Notes: generated by a model from the sequence alone, not told the origin. Shown: positions 20,742 through 33,696, counted from the stretch's first letter. The stretch: 64,000 bases of DNA from Tenrec ecaudatus (GCF_050624435.1 NC_134542.1:8056497-8120496), one strand, 5' to 3'. Program-made: numbers and translations.

Positions 20742-22210
20742 GGTTATTTGCTCCGTTCACGGTTATTTTTCCACGGCGGGTACACTTTGAAAGCCTCTGC
20801 CCTCTTTGATCGTAAATACTCACTGATAATTTCTTCGAGGACTTTTGTTTTAGTGACTTCAAAATCCTTATTCATCCTCACTTTTCTTTTGCATTTTAAA
20901 AAGTGCTTGGCAATTGTAAGCCGGGTTTACTTTCCCAGACAAATCTGAGAACGGTTTTTCCACTTGTCTGCTAAACCCACTGGGCTTTTGACTGGGTTTG
21001 CGCACACCTGGGAGAGAACTGGCATTTACACAGGCTCTTCAGGCCAGACTATGAGTTCTCTCTACGTTTGCTTAAACTTTATGGTCTCTAGGAACGTTGT
21101 GTGCCATGCACGGACACACACACACACACACACACACACAGTCAGGAAACGGACTCTCGGGAATTGCATTTTGGAGCTGATGATTATGGAAGAGGATTTT
21201 TTGCAGTCTGTCTTCTTGCTGGGACCGGTTGCCATTGCTGGTGGAAGCCATTGCACTCAGAGCCAGAGGGAGGGGAACGCTTGGGGGACCCGTGGAACTG
21301 GATGGCGGAGCAGCGGGGCGTCTGCCCCTCTAGCTCTGTGAGCTGTGCAGGGGTCAGCCGGCTGCCAATGGCCCCGAGACACCCACAATCAGTAGATGGA
21401 GGTGAGGGAGTAAAACAATGGCTTTTTTATAAAAGAGATTTAGCAGTAGATATTTCCATATGTATGTTCGAAATTGTATTTTGTGGACGTGACATGAGTC
21501 AAGTGTCAGGTTAGAAGGGGAAATGAAGGCAAGAGGTGAGGTCAAAGGGGATTGTCAGTGAGCAGATGCGTGGCCCGGGGGGCGGGGGTGGGGGTGGGGA
21601 CAGGCTGCAGGGACTCACGTGCGGACACGTGACAGACTTTGAACAAGCAAATAAGCCTGCCTGGTTCCAAGCTCCGTGACAGGAAGTGGAGGGAGGGGTG
21701 GTGGGTGGGGGGTCTGCAGCACTCGTGAGGGTGGGCATTGGGGATGTGCGCTGCATGAACCCAGAAATGATTGACAAGAAGGAGCCAGCCACCTGGAGAC
21801 GACCCAGTCCAGTGACACCCAGAAAGAGCAACAGGGGAAAGTGGACTCTCGGTCTGCGTGGCTGGTCATGCTCCACAATGTTCTGCATGGGTTCCCTCAA
21901 GAGCTAAAGGCGCAGCTCCCGGGGAGAGTGGTGTCTGGAGGCCCAACACCCCACACTTATTCCGGGAATGTTGACGCGGATATCTGCGCCTGCAGACATG
22001 TGGAGGATGCTTGTCTTTCGTGCTCGGCTGTCTTGAAGGCCGTGGTTTAGGAATATTTCCCCTGCTCTAATTAGAATTGTTCACACCAAGGCGCAAACCT
22101 AGGAACTCGTAGCTCAGAGGAAATACTGTCACTTTGAAGATGAAGGTTCGCCGGCCCCAAGCCCTGACATTTTCCAGTGACCTCGTTTGCATTCGAAAGC
22201 TGAACAGCAG
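20742..22210. other. Intergenic, mostly unassigned
   Basis: No gene is seen. It holds a (CA)n run at about 21115-21140 and a G-rich stretch near 21576-21600. The remainder is not recognisable to me. Confidence 0.45.
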
Positions 22211-22214
22211 ACTA

Positions 22215-22560
22215 AAAGAATTCATGCCTTTGCATGATGGTGTCGGGGAAGAATATTGAATTTCGCACGGACTGCCAGGCGGACGAACAAATCTGTCCAG
22301 AACAACACAGAGCCAAGGTGCTCCTCGAAGGCACAGATGTCAAGATTTCGCCTTCCCGACTGCGGACACATTATCGGGGGACCGGCCACTGGAGCAGGAC
22401 TTGGTGCTCGGTCGAGGGACAGCAGGAGCGAGAACAAAGGAAGAGCCTCAGCGAGATGGCCCGGCCCAGCGCTGCAACAAGGGCTCAAACCCAAGACAAT
22501 TTCGGCTGGTGCGGACCGGCGGCGTTTTGCTCGGTTGTCCACCCGGCCCCTGGCAGTCAG
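22215..22560 (+). repeat. RTE LINE 3'-region fragment, sense
   Basis: It reads 'ttcgcacggactgccaggcg', 'ggcggacgaacaaatctgtc' and onwards, the sense form of the RTE region read antisense at 17825-18750 and 23708-24760 ('cagatctgtttgtcc'). The frame is only partly open. CpG density is unusually high for a dead repeat. Confidence 0.68.
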
Positions 22561-22884
22561 GACTGAGCTGGTGGCAGTAACAGAAACAGCCCCGGGGTCC
22601 GCCGCTGCCCCTCTTTACCAGCAGGATGCCTTCCTCCAGGGGCCGGGCTCCCCCACACACGTCCAAAGTGCATGAGACATGCTAAGGAGCGTCTGTCTGG
22701 ACTTCTCTGCAGACGTTTCTTTCGGTCTCCTTGGCCATCGCTGTCACCCACAGGGGCTATGTCGAGGTGAGGAAGCTGGCGCAGGTCACTCGGCTGTGCA
22801 TCGGGCGGCCAGTCTGACTGCGTGGGTGGCACCTGACAACAGTACAACAAAAACAGGCAATTCGATGTCTGACTCATTAAGCCG

Positions 22885-23064
22885 ATTGATGTTGAGTCCG
22901 GTTCAGCCTACAGGACAGAGGAGAGCTGACTGCTCCACAGGGGTCTGAGACAGCGTATCTTTAGGGAAACAGACAGCCTCATCTGCCTGCCAACGAGCAG
23001 TTGGTGGATTTGAACCGCTGATCTTAGCGTCTGAGCACCTAACTGCTGGGCCACCAGGGTTCTG
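22885..23064 (-). repeat. AfroSINE (antisense)
   Basis: It starts 'ttgagtccggttcagcctac', contains 'ggtggatttgaaccgctgat' and ends 'gctgggccaccagggttctg'. Confidence 0.85.
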
Positions 23065-23520
23065 GGCTATCTTGAGAATGAAATTAAGCCAATCTAAGTA
23101 TAATGGCTGAGATGAATGACTAAGTCTGAGAAATAATCTGTACAGGAGGGCTTCAAGAAAGTTTTGGAACATTCTTCTGGTATCCGAGCCACAAGATTGG
23201 GATGGGGAGGGAACGAGGGGGCAGCCTGTACTTTATCTTGGTCTCTCCTGGAAGTCTCACTTGGAGCAGCAGGGACATCAGAAGACACGTCAAAGTCGTC
23301 CTCAGTCATTTTTATTGGATGCCCGACTCAGGGGCGGGGAGTTGGAGAGAAGTTTCACAGATTGACGCTTCTTTCCTCCAGCAGAGGTCTCGGCCACCAT
23401 CACACACTTCCCTCCCAGGAGAGAAACAGGCTTAGGTGACAGCCAGGGATTGTGTCTGGCCAGATGTGGGACTGTTTTTTAGATAAATGTCCAGCTCTCT
23501 GCCTGCAGGGTGGATCTCTC

Positions 23521-23522
<2 letters not shown>

Positions 23523-23558
<36 letters not shown>
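23523..23558 (+). repeat. (GT)n microsatellite
   Basis: About 18 uninterrupted GT units. Confidence 0.94.
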
Positions 23559-23707
23559 TGTTCTCCACAAGGATAGGACGGATCCTGGGAAGATGAACTT
23601 CTGGAAGGACTTGGCATTCCTAACCCAGCTTCCTTCTCTTGGAGTTCCCATCACAGGGTCTGCGCTTCCATTCAAAGCCTTTCAATAGAACCTCCGATGC
23701 TGTGGCT

Positions 23708-24760
23708 GTTGGTAGGTGCCACCTAGTCGGTTCCGACCCACAGGGACCCCATGCACGGCAGAAGGGAACGCTGCCCGGTCCTGTGCTGCCCTCCCCATGG
23801 CTCCTGCGCCCGAGCCCATTGATGCAGCCACGGTGTCCATCCACCTCGTCGAGGGCCTTCCTCTTTTCCACCGCCCCTCCCAAACCCGATGTCCTTCCCC
23901 TGGGACTGGCCTCTCCTGACAATAAGTCCAAAGGAACACTCTGGCCTAACTTCTCCCAATACAGATCTGTTTGTCCTTCAGCAGTCCGTGGACCTTTCCA
24001 TATTCCTCCCCAGAACCACAGCTCAAATGTGTTGATACTCTCTTTGACAGTCTTCCATGTTCACGGTCCAACTTTCAAAAGCACGTGAGGCAATGGGGAA
24101 TACCAGGGCTTGGGTCAGGCCCACCTGAGTGCTCAAAGAAACATCCTTGCTCTTCAGTACTCTGAAGAGGTCTGTGCCGCAGATTTACCCGATGCAACAC
24201 ATCACTCCATCTCCTGACTGCTGCTTCCATGAGCATTGATTGCGGATCCAAGTGAGACAAAATCCTCAACAACATCAACCTTTCATCCATTTATCCTGAT
24301 GGTACCTATGGGTCCAGTTGTGAGGATTTGGGTTTACATTGAGCTGTAATCTACACTGAAGGCTGCAGCTCTTGATCTCCATTCGCAAGTGCTTCAATCC
24401 CGCCTCACTTTCAGCAAGTGCGGCTGTGACATCTGCATCCTGCAGGTTGCCCCACAGCCTTTCTCCGATCCCGATGCCGCTCTCTCCCTCCCTCCTGCAG
24501 CGCCAGCGCCCTATCCTCTCACCGTGCTTGTTCAGTCGAGAAGCTGGAAGCGCTGGGGCCCTCCCAAGCATGTTCCTTTCAGGGTGAAAGCCCCTCCTTG
24601 ACCTCTTCACCACAGTGGTCTCCCATAGCATCTTCTTGATGGGATTTGCGGTGGCTTCCAGGACTGGGAGGGGGAGGAAGGGCAAACCAGCTACCGGACG
24701 ATTGACCGTATTAACTCTGGTGACGGGGAAGGCAAAAGAGAAGACACCCGCATTCAACAG
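23708..24760 (-). repeat. RTE (BovB-like) LINE, about 1 kb, antisense
   Basis: The 3' end lies at 'taggtgccacctagtcggtt'. The minus strand then shows GKRGRPSTRWMDTVAASMG and related C-terminal wording, typical of BovB ends (RPRTRWxD). Farther right are RT remnants (ESGIGIGERLWGNLQDAD, LAESEAGLKHL). Frameshifts and a lost YADD make it inactive. This is the longest unsplit RTE copy here. Confidence 0.85.
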
Positions 24761-24924
24761 TCAATGCAGACATAAACAAGATAAAGCTAAACTAAAATGG
24801 TCTTTCCTCCACTCCAAACCTTCTAATACCCTCTGAGCTTACAATGAATAAAAGCCAATGCTCTCCAAAAATAACTAAATAAACAGGTAGATAAATATTA
24901 TATATATTATACAAATAAACCAAA

Positions 24925-25075
24925 CACACGCCCACCGAGTCAATATGAACTCATAACAACCCCATGTGGGTTCCCGAGACGGTCACTGTTGACGGGCGGA
25001 GAAGACCTGCGGTGGGTTCAAACTGCCAACCACAAGGACAGCAGCCTAAAGCCTAACCATTATACCACCAGGGTG
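24925..25075 (-). repeat. AfroSINE (antisense), internally shortened
   Basis: It reads 'ccaccgagtcaatatgaact', 'cggtgggttcaaactgccaa' and 'aaccattataccaccagggt'. It runs straight into a (TA)n tract. Confidence 0.85.
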
Positions 25076-25078
25076 CGT

Positions 25079-25106
25079 GTATATATATATATATATATAT
25101 ATATAT
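25079..25106 (+). repeat. (TA)n microsatellite
   Basis: About 14 TA units next to the head of an antisense AfroSINE. Confidence 0.92.
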
Positions 25107-25216
25107 GTAACATGCTTATATAGATGTCATGTTTTTGTATGTTATGTGTGTCACACACATGTGATGTGTAAAACATCTATATCTATCACACACACACGCA
25201 CATCTATCTCCACACC

Positions 25217-25411
25217 AAACTCGCTCACATTGAGCTGACGCAGACTCACAGGGACCCTAGAGGACAGGAGAGAGCTGCCCTGTGGCTTTCCAAGACGGAA
25301 TCTCTTTGGGGATTGGAAAGCCCCGTCTTTTCTCCATGTAGTGGCTGGTGGTTGTGAACTGCTGACCTTGCAGTTATCAGCCCAACGTGTAACCACTAAG
25401 CCACCAGGGCT

Positions 25412-25412
<1 letters not shown>
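25217..25412 (-). repeat. AfroSINE (antisense)
   Basis: It reads 'tgagctgacgcagactcaca', 'ggctggtggttgtgaactgc' and ends 'aagccaccagggctcctg'. A (TG)n run begins at its end. Confidence 0.88.

Positions 25413-25457
<45 letters not shown>
25413..25457 (+). repeat. (TG)n microsatellite
   Basis: About 22 TG units at the edge of an AfroSINE. Confidence 0.94.
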
Positions 25458-25458
<1 letters not shown>

Positions 25459-25924
25459 TCTCTAAGGAGGCCAGTCACCAATCGTTTCCTCTTCGTTAGC
25501 GAACACTCCACTCCTTGGCGTTTCAAAATGAGTCTGTGTTTTTGCTGTGCTGTCAGGGCTGGCTTTGGGGAACAGATATTTGTTTTCTCACAGTTCAGGG
25601 GGCCCCAAATCCGAGGGAGGAAGGCTTCCCCGTGAGCTCCGGGGATGATCGCTGACCCTGAAATCCTGGCGGTCTCCACAGAGTACTGCTCTCCCGCTAT
25701 ATCCTGTGTCTTCTGCAAAGTCTGCAGTTTGAACCCCCAGCATCCCTCAGGGAGATGAGGCTCCTTTAACGACGTAGCCTACCATCCTCTGTCCTGTGGG
25801 CTCGCTGTGAGCCAGAATTGGGTCCATGGTAGCGAATGAGAGGCGGCGCTCCCTCACCCTCCCCGGCCAGTTCTGAGCAAATAGCTGGATATCATCCTTT
25901 TCATTCAAAGCATCTTTTATTAGT

Positions 25925-26140
25925 GTCTGAAGTTGTTCTTCAGTGAGCACTAGTGGCACAGTGCGTTAAGGATTCGTTTGCTTAGTGTTTCCGGTGCAAG
26001 GACGCTGGTTCAAGCTCACCAGCTGCTCTTTGGGGGGAGGATGAGGCTGTCTGGTCTGATAAAGATTTGTATTTACGGTTGCAGAAACCTGAAGGAGCAG
26101 ATCTACTCTGTTTCACAGGGTCACCATGGCAACAGGCCCC
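25925..26140 (+). repeat. AfroSINE, sense
   Basis: The head is 'gcactagtggcacagtgcgt' with B-box-like 'gacgctggttcaagctc'. The body has 'gaggatgaggctgtctggtc' and the tail 'gcagatctactctgtttcac', then 'ggtcaccatggcaac'. Confidence 0.83.
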
Positions 26141-29060
26141 TTGCCCCGCGCCCTCCCTTTAAAAGATGTTCTCTCTTCCTTTCCTGTGTTGTGAAGTTGG
26201 CGTCAGCGTGGAAATAGCCATCTTTGGCTGCTCTCAGGAAACTCTAGCCCTCTGCTCAAGTGGTTCTAAATGTGAGGTTGCTCTTCAGTACGTCCTTTCC
26301 TAAAAGCCTCTATTTTAAGCCCAAAGAAAGAGCTGGAAGATCCCATCATCTGCTCTCTAGTCTGGCTTCCATGAAAACGATTTCACGTCCTCCACATTCA
26401 TGGTCAATCAGACAAATTTCAGCCACATCTGACGCCTGCCTTTCCCAGTCAAGGCCGAATTCCCAGGACGGGCCACTCCGGACCCCCCTCAAGCAGTGAG
26501 GATTGAAAGGGGGACCCTCACTGCCGTCCCTTGAGCTCACGGGACAAAGGAGCACTGCCTTCATGGGGTTGGAGCCTGTCACTGTTTAAACAGAGGCTCC
26601 ACCATCAGTGACCATGGAAACCATCGCCAAGGAGCCCGACGCTGCTTCGCACTGGGCAGATCAGCCTCGGTGAAGCGTCACAAAGCGGAGACGTCACTTT
26701 GAAGACTTGGGCGCATCGGACCTGCCTGGAGAGAGTCGTCAGCAGGGCCGTGATGTAAGAACTAATTGTCTTGTTTGGTCTTTCAGTTTATTCTTACTTG
26801 GGAATTAACCTAAATGTCATGTCAGGGTGCCGTTCAAGCAGAGTTGTACTTGGTTCCACAATCATTTCCAAACACCCTATTTTTTCCCTGGGTTCCTTGA
26901 CGTCATCTCCCTTTTATCACTGCCCCCCCCTCGGCTCCCCCTTCCCAACCCCTTTGTCCCACTTGCTGTCCCTATAGGTTCATCCATCCTGGGTCCCACT
27001 TACTAGAAAACAGAAACACTTATGTCACCACGTCAAGAGGTTAACCCCACCCCCACCCATAGCACCTCTGAGCTGTCCCTCAATAGCAGCCAACAACACC
27101 ACAGCCTTTGCAATGATGCTCCAGGGTTGGCCAGAATAACAGTTCTCTTGATGCCCCGCACTTGTCTGCCTGCCAACAGCTCTCCAGCCTTGGCGCAGCC
27201 GTCTTCTGCTTCCGCAGACACCTTGCCTTTTCTGGCTCAAGGCCTTAGCTTCTTGATGTATCTCAGGTAGCGTCTAATCCACCCGGTGAAGTTCCCCCGT
27301 GGGATCTCATTGGTGCAGTCTCTGGAGCACACTGTGTGCCTTGAAGATCCAGGATTCAGTGTCCCAAGGCACCACGACACCAGCTTGTGTCCCCAGGATG
27401 CGACGTGATCCATCGGTGCCTGGCCCCGAAGGCCCTCTCCCCACAGTATTTCAGTCTTCCGCAGACCGGGAAGCCAGTCCCATCTCTTCTCCTGAAGACG
27501 TGTTAAGAACTTTGAAAGCTCAGGAGCGCAGTGCTGAGGAATTATGCACGTTCTTTGAGGATGGCGAGCGAGGGCTGTGCCCAGCTGGCAGAGTAAGCCA
27601 GCCTCTGGCCGCCGCAGGCTCTGTAGGTGCGATTGTACAGTTATAATGTATAAAGATCAGAGCAGAGTCATAGGCTAGAGGAGAGAGAGGACAGAGAGGA
27701 GAATAAAGGAGTCAGGCACGTTTTATAGTAGCATGCTCACCACCGGGAGGGCCATGATCTCAGCAGCACAATGAGAGTCTTTACTGTCCTGGGATATTTA
27801 TAGGTATCCATAAGACATGCATATTCAGTAGTGACATACGTCACAAGGTGGGTGGCAACCACAGTGAAGTCCCTGAGCTCACAGGTGAGGAAACCTAATA
27901 CCTGCATTGGGGGCAAGCATGAGTTGTGGGGGGCGGGGGGAGGAGATAACAAGAATGTCTGCTTCTACAGGGAGACAGAATCACCCATGTGCTCACTCTA
28001 AGGCAGCATAGCTGTCAGGGCAGAATCATAAGTGTAATTACATCGTATTTATATCTAGGTTACCTCTAAAAATTTGTTCTTCATTTCATTCAAAATGCTT
28101 TCCATTCCTGAAAATACATGTTTACTCCCCGCCCCCCTCCACTGCTCCCCAGCACCCCCACCTACAAACACACTTTCAAAGCAGGACAGACTTCTGTCTG
28201 GAAAGTGTGTGGCAGGGTCCTGAAGGAGAACAGGGATGTCCTTCTTATCGCCCTGTTGTCATAAAATGTGAGTCAATACGAACGCTGCATTGCATCACCA
28301 GGAAGCCGAGTGCTGTGTTTTCTAAGAAAGGACAAGAACTTTCTGGCAACCACGGAAGGCTTGTTAGGACAGTGCCAAGGACGTGGCATCTGTCAGCCTG
28401 GCGTCATTCCAGGCTGCACACACTGGACCTGCTGCGGCCTGGGGAGGGGAGGGACGGGAGGGCAGGTTAGACCTCGAAGGTGAGCCATGCGGAGCTGGTT
28501 TAAGGAAACAGGAGTATGACCTTGGGACCTTGGGGCCTGAGGGTGTGGCTGGGCACCCAAGGGTGCCAACCCCTGGGTGGTGGGGCAAAGATGCGCATGC
28601 GTGCACACACATATACACACACACGAGCTCTGTCTTGCTGGGCAGGCCTGGGAGTGTCTAAAGCACAGCCCTGCTCTGTGCAAAACAGAATCCAGTCTAG
28701 ACCACGCAGCCCTGTGGGAGGACGCAGGCTACTTGCAGTCCCTCTGCCACGCCCCACGCCCCCTCTCCCTCCTCTCAGTAAGGACCTCAGAGTCTCCACC
28801 CCCCCCCCGGGGGGCTTCAGCAGTGTGGCAGGTGCAGCCTCCTATGGCCTTTGGAGCTTCTCTTCGGCTTCCAGTGCTTTGTCATGGAAACATTCTGGCA
28901 GACAGAAACTGGAAGGAAGGAATTTCCCGGAGAAACACCCGTGCGGGATGTGGGCAAAGGAGAGCTCTGTGGGGGCAGAATTCCAAATGATTGATGCGGC
29001 CACTCCGCTCCGTGGAAGGATACACAAGCAACCCCAATAGCAAACATCATTTCAGGAGAA
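26141..29060. other. Intergenic, largely unassigned
   Basis: No gene is recognised. About 26760-27010 is T/C-rich, like a LINE 3' UTR. About 27640-28060 contains 'gagaataaaggagtcaggca' and several TATA-like runs and could be a decayed LTR. A short CA run lies near 28605-28625. None can be assigned with confidence. Confidence 0.4.
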
Positions 29061-29069
29061 CATGTAGTT

Positions 29070-29265
29070 GGTCTGGTGGAGTGGGTTACGTGGCTGAGCT
29101 GTTAACAGAAAGGTCAGCAGTTCAAAACCACCAGTGGCTCTGCAAGGGCAAAGAAGAGGCTCTGGACTCCCATAAAGACCAACACTCAGAAAACCACCTG
29201 GGCAGTTCTCCCCTGCCCTCTAGGTCACCAGGAGTCACAATGGACTTGAGGACAGCGAGCTTTTT
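29070..29265 (+). repeat. AfroSINE, sense
   Basis: It reads 'ggtctggtggagtgggttac', 'aaaggtcagcagttcaaaac' and 'accaccagtggctctgcaag', with a diverged tail 'ggagtcacaatggacttgag'. Confidence 0.82.
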
Positions 29266-30325
29266 CAGCAGGTCAAAGTCAGCACAAAAACACAAACAGC
29301 ATCGGATGAGGGAGGCCATTTGCACAAGGTCGTGATGTCCTCCAAGAGCTCCCAGTCAGCACGCTTTTGAACAAGGCCTGGGACCAAGGACAGTTACAGT
29401 TTCATCACTGGGGGCAGATAACCGCATTACAGATCCGGCGGCACCACAGGCGGGGAGGCCAGGACTGGGACATGCAGGGAAGAACTTACAAGTTGGTCCA
29501 GGGCCTTCTGACCAACACAGTCAGGGCACCCCTGATAGGGCAGGCTCATAACTTTGGGACCCCCAGTATTGTCCCCAGTAAGGGGATCTCCATCAAGGAC
29601 ACACCCAGAGAAGGCCCTAAGAGACACTGCCCCCTGGCTTGGCTGGAAAGGGGTGGAGATAATCCACGTTCCCATACGCGTTGACTGTGCACGAGACTGA
29701 CTATCCGCATTCCTGGTTTATGTTCAGAAAGAATTCAGGGGTGGCTTAATCTATGTGGGGACTCTGCCAGTGGGGATTGGGCTGTCACCCCTGCCAACTG
29801 GGTGTTCAGTTTAAACCTCGAGGGTGAGGAGGGTGAGGGGATCGGGGGACATGCAATGTGCGGAGGGTGGGGGAGTATTAGAGGTGATTGTGAAGATGTG
29901 TAAACAACTGTTTTAAAAAGCGATTTGATCATGGAAGTGTTTTGTTGGTGAACAGTATATCAAGAAAACTACTGAAAAAGAGAAGAAATCACACTTGACC
30001 AGTGGTGAGCATGGATGACAGAGGAGTCGTTCCTGAGGGGACCTTGAGCTCATGTTCATGCAAGAGGCGAGCAGCAAAGGCTGTGCCACACGAAGAGCTT
30101 CATCAATGGCACTGAATTATGCACGTGGACGTCGTGGGGTTGGGGGAGGTTTGGTTGGGTTTATCTTTGCCAAAATTAATTTAGTGAGCAACAGTGAGTA
30201 CAAGGAAGAAGAAAATGTCCTAGACTGGATTGTAGGTGGTGATTGAACAACCTTCTCGATATGATTGAATTCTTGGACTGTATGACATGTGGATGAAGTG
30301 GCAATAAAACTGTTAGAGAAAAAGA
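29266..30325. other. Intergenic, two unassigned LINE-like tails
   Basis: No coding gene. Two stretches ending 'aacaactgttttaaaaagcg' (about 29920) and 'gcaataaaactgttagagaa' (about 30320) look like 3' ends of retroposed sequences. Their families are not recognised. Confidence 0.4.
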
Positions 30326-30800
30326 ATTTATTGCTTTACAAATCCAGCCAGACCAGAGCATGCACACTGGTACAGATAAGAGCTCCCAACACAGGGAACC
30401 CAGGACAGATAAACCCCGCAGGACCAATAAGGGGGGTAACAATACTAGGAGGGTAAGGGAAGGAGGAGGGAAGTAAGGGGGAACTGATAATTGATGTGTA
30501 CCCCCCCTCCCAGGGGGACGGACAACAGAAAAATGGGTAAAGGGAGACAGGACAGCGGTCGGTGTAAGACATGAAAATAAAAATTCATAAGTTATCAAGG
30601 GTTCATGGGGGAGCGAGGGAAAAAAATGAGGAGCTGATACCAAGGGCTCAAGTAGAAAGAAATGTTTTGAAAATGATGACAACAAAAAAAAGAAAATGAT
30701 GACAACATATGTACAGATGTGCTTGACACGGTGGATTTATGTATGGATTGTGATGAGTTGTAAGAGCCTCCAATAAAATAAAATTAATAAAATAAAAGAA
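30326..30800 (+). repeat. LINE 3' end, longest copy, sense, with AATAAA-rich tail
   Basis: It runs from 'tttacaaatccagccagacc' to 'agccaccaataaaata'-like A/T-rich tail ('gagcctccaataaaataaaa'). It contains 'gttatcaagggttcatgggg' and 'accaagggctcaagtagaaa'. It supplies the template for the shorter copies in this window. Confidence 0.72.
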
Positions 30801-30944
30801 CTTAAGCCCTAATGTAGCTCCAAGGAGGGGAGCACGGGTCTTCGCCCCACAGGTGTGCAAGTGTGGGGTGTTCATAGTGACTTGCTCAGGGGGCAGGACG
30901 GCAAGAGGTCAGGGTGTGACTTGACCACGGAGACCAGACCCAGA

Positions 30945-31130
30945 GGCCATGGCCTTTGAGTCCATGCCAATTCAGAGTGGCCCTCCAGGACAGGATGGAA
31001 CGGTCCCTGTCAGTTTCCTTGGCTGTAACTCTTTAGGGGCGCAGAAAGCCTCTTCTTTCTCCCTTAGAGAGGCTGGTGGTTTTGAACTGCTGGCCTTGTG
31101 GTTTGCAGGCCAAGCCCACTAGGACACCAG
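30945..31130 (-). repeat. AfroSINE (antisense)
   Basis: It reads 'ttgagtccatgccaattcag', 'ggctggtggttttgaactgc' and 'ccactaggacacca'. Confidence 0.83.
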
Positions 31131-31469
31131 ACCCAAGGAGCTTCTCAGCCAGAGAGTGTTCCTGCTGACAGTGATGGGTGGTGGGGGTGGTGCTCTCTCT
31201 CTGGGGGGTGCCTCCCCCAAGCTCCAGAGCCCCAGAGAGTCACGAGACAGACATGTGACAAATCCCGATCAAGGGACTGTCTACAAAGCATATCTGATCA
31301 GACCCCCTCAAATCAGTCTAGGTCGTTAAGAACCCAGGGAAGCTGGAGAAACTGTCACAGCCAAGAGGAGGCCTGGCGACTATATGTCAGCAGGTGTCCT
31401 CGTGGGACCCCAGGACTGAACTAGGGCATTCGGGGTAGATGGAAAGGCCCGAGTGAAACATGGGCTTTG

Positions 31470-31630
31470 ATAAAGTTAGTATAGATGGGTCCATGCGCGA
31501 CCACTAATTGGAAGGGCGGTGGTTCAAACCTCCCTCCCGCTGTACCCCTGGAGGGGCCTGAAGCAAGGCTTGCCCATCTGTTCCTGAAAGGGGCAGTTCT
31601 ATTGGGCACACATGCAGAATCAACTCGACG

Positions 31631-31662
<32 letters not shown>

Positions 31663-31663
31663 T
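31470..31663 (+). repeat. AfroSINE, sense, with (CA)n tail
   Basis: B-box-like 'gcggtggttcaaacctc', body 'ggggcagttctattgggcac' and tail 'cagaatcaactcgacggtaa' are followed by about 14 CA units (31635-31663). The tail 'atcaactcgacgg' is the classic AfroSINE/RTE end. Confidence 0.86.
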
Positions 31664-32424
31664 CATGTGAGTGTGGAAAAATAATCCCAACCTGCGTGGG
31701 GGGTGGGGAGGGTGGGGGTGTGTGGGAGGCAGACCCACTCCTGGGGACCCCAAGCAGAGAATGGAAATGGCCCCCGGGGTCTTGTCTCTGATCCCTGTGG
31801 TGTCAGGGGTACGTTCCAAGGCCGGCCTTCAGGGCAGTAGTCAGTCCAGAGGGATTCTTAAGTCAGGTGACCCAGCGAGAGAAGGGTGTGGGGAGAAACT
31901 GTACCTACCGTGTTTGCACATTCTTCTGCAAATCCTAAATCGGTTGTGAAACTGTGTAGTCCACCAGCTACCCCGCGAGGGTTCACATTTTACTGTCAGA
32001 CCTGTCCATTCTTTCCTAAGAAAACAAACAAACAACAAAACTCCTCTTGATCATCTTTCGCTGGACAAAGCCAGCAGCAGGGCCAGGCAGCTTCCACCCC
32101 CTCCGCGGGGCGTCACGTTAACTAAGGTGCACTGCTGCCGCCCGGTGGGCAGAGAGGGGCAGTGCAGGGACTCCCAGAAACCCAGTCGCCTCTGTGCATC
32201 CTGCTTTGAATTCTCTTCTGGAGATGAGTGTTTCCAGGACCCCCCCAAATCTGTCAAGGTTTGCACAGGGTCTATCATGCCTCGCGGGGACACTGGTCAT
32301 TTGGTGGTGGAGTTCTTGCTTTCCATGTGGGAGACGGAGGTTTGATTGGCCTTTCTCCACACGATGTATTGCCAAATGGCTGGGTGGGCCTATGCAAATG
32401 AGTTGTTTGGGGCCCACCCACGGG
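31664..32424. other. Intergenic, unassigned
   Basis: No gene or clear repeat is visible. A G-rich stretch lies near 31695-31725. Confidence 0.5.
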
Positions 32425-32542
32425 ATTGGTACACTTCCTGGTAGTGTAGTGGGTTCCGCTTTGGCTGCTAACCACAAGGCCGACAGTTTGAAGCCACCAG
32501 CGGCTTGTTCCACGAGCGAGAGAAGAGAGAGAGAGAGAGAGA
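32425..32542 (+). repeat. AfroSINE 5' part with (GA)n tail
   Basis: It reads 'cttcctggtagtgtagtggg', 'ggctgctaaccacaaggccg' and B-box-like 'gacagtttgaagccacc'. It is cut short and passes into a short (GA)n run. Confidence 0.85.
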
Positions 32543-33447
32543 ATGAACACTGGAGATGGGACGAAGCAGCGGGTAGATGGAGTCAGTATATCAGGTGGAA
32601 AGGCAAAGTTTCAGCAAGGGTCAGGCTGCGCAAAGCCAGTCCAAAATGCTACCTGAGTTGCCTGTGGTGACGTCAGCGGGTCATGGACTTGGCCGAGAAG
32701 TAGAGTGCAGTGGGCGGGATAGCCGGTGTCCCCAAGATGGCCGAAGAGAGGAGCCCATCTGCCCCCCTCAGAGGAATGGGCCCTGGGCTGTTGATCTTGT
32801 GCAGTGAGAGGTCGGATGTCCTGCTCTACCCTGCCTGCCCCGCTGAGGATGCATCCGGTGCAGTCACACCACGCAAAAGCCCGAGTAGTGTAGTGCCTGG
32901 TGGTGGCCATTTCAGGCCCAACTCCTTGCTCTCTATTGGCTTCAACTTCAAGTAAGGAGAGTCTGGGAGAGAGAGAGCCGAGAGCTGATGAGGGGCTACC
33001 TAACTGCCTCCCTGGCAATTGCCTTCTTTGCTAGGGAACCGCTCAGAAGGGCCCACCTACCGTAATGTTTTCACTAAGGATTCTACAGAAGAATCCGATG
33101 AAAGGGGAACAGGCAGGTCAGAATGCAAACTCTCATGGAACCCAGATTTTCTGGGACCACAGAAGCTGGGTGAACCCCCAATGCTGTGGTCTGGGGATAG
33201 ATAGTCTTTAAGTAAATCTCAAGCCTCAGCATTTTGCTGACTTCTAGCCAAAACTATGCCAGACAGCTGACTTCTGGAAAGACCTCCAGCGCTTTCAGGC
33301 TGACAAACGGCACCAACTACTGTGAGCACCATCACGCGGTCACTGGCAAGCGGTCACAGCATGCAGGGGCAGGGAAACATGACTGTCGGTACTGTTGAGC
33401 CACAAACATCTCCTGAAGTCATTTTAAAACAAACCATCAGGTTGGAA
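32543..33447. other. Intergenic, unassigned
   Basis: No coding exon or recognised repeat. Some open frames exist on both strands but show no family similarity. Confidence 0.45.
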
Positions 33448-33630
33448 AAGCAGACGCGCTGCCATCGACTCTGCTCCCAACCCTCAGCGCCCCTGTAAGA
33501 CAGGGTAGACCTGGCCCCGGGGGGTTAGGAGGCTGTAACTTTAGGGGAGTAGGAAGCCTGGTCTCCCACTGAGCAGCTGCTGGGTTTGAACTGCTGACCC
33601 TGTGGCTATCAGCCCATTTGGAAACCAGGA
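33448..33630 (-). repeat. AfroSINE (antisense)
   Basis: It reads 'cgctgccatcgactctgctc', 'gacagggtagacctggcccc' and 'ctgggtttgaactgctgacc'. Confidence 0.83.
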
Positions 33631-33696
33631 CCCAAACCAAGAGCTAGTTTAATTGGTAAAGCTCTGCCTGGAGCACTGCACAAAAGCTGCTTAAAC

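Noticed and set aside
24275..24757. 160-residue minus-strand open frame
   Set aside because: It belongs to the decayed RTE element and has a broken RT motif, so it is not an independent gene.
25747..25959. Minus-strand open frame beginning MPLVLTEEQLQTLIK
   Set aside because: It looks protein-like at first but is short, is not a family I recognise, and lies among SINE and RTE debris. A protein search would be needed to support it.
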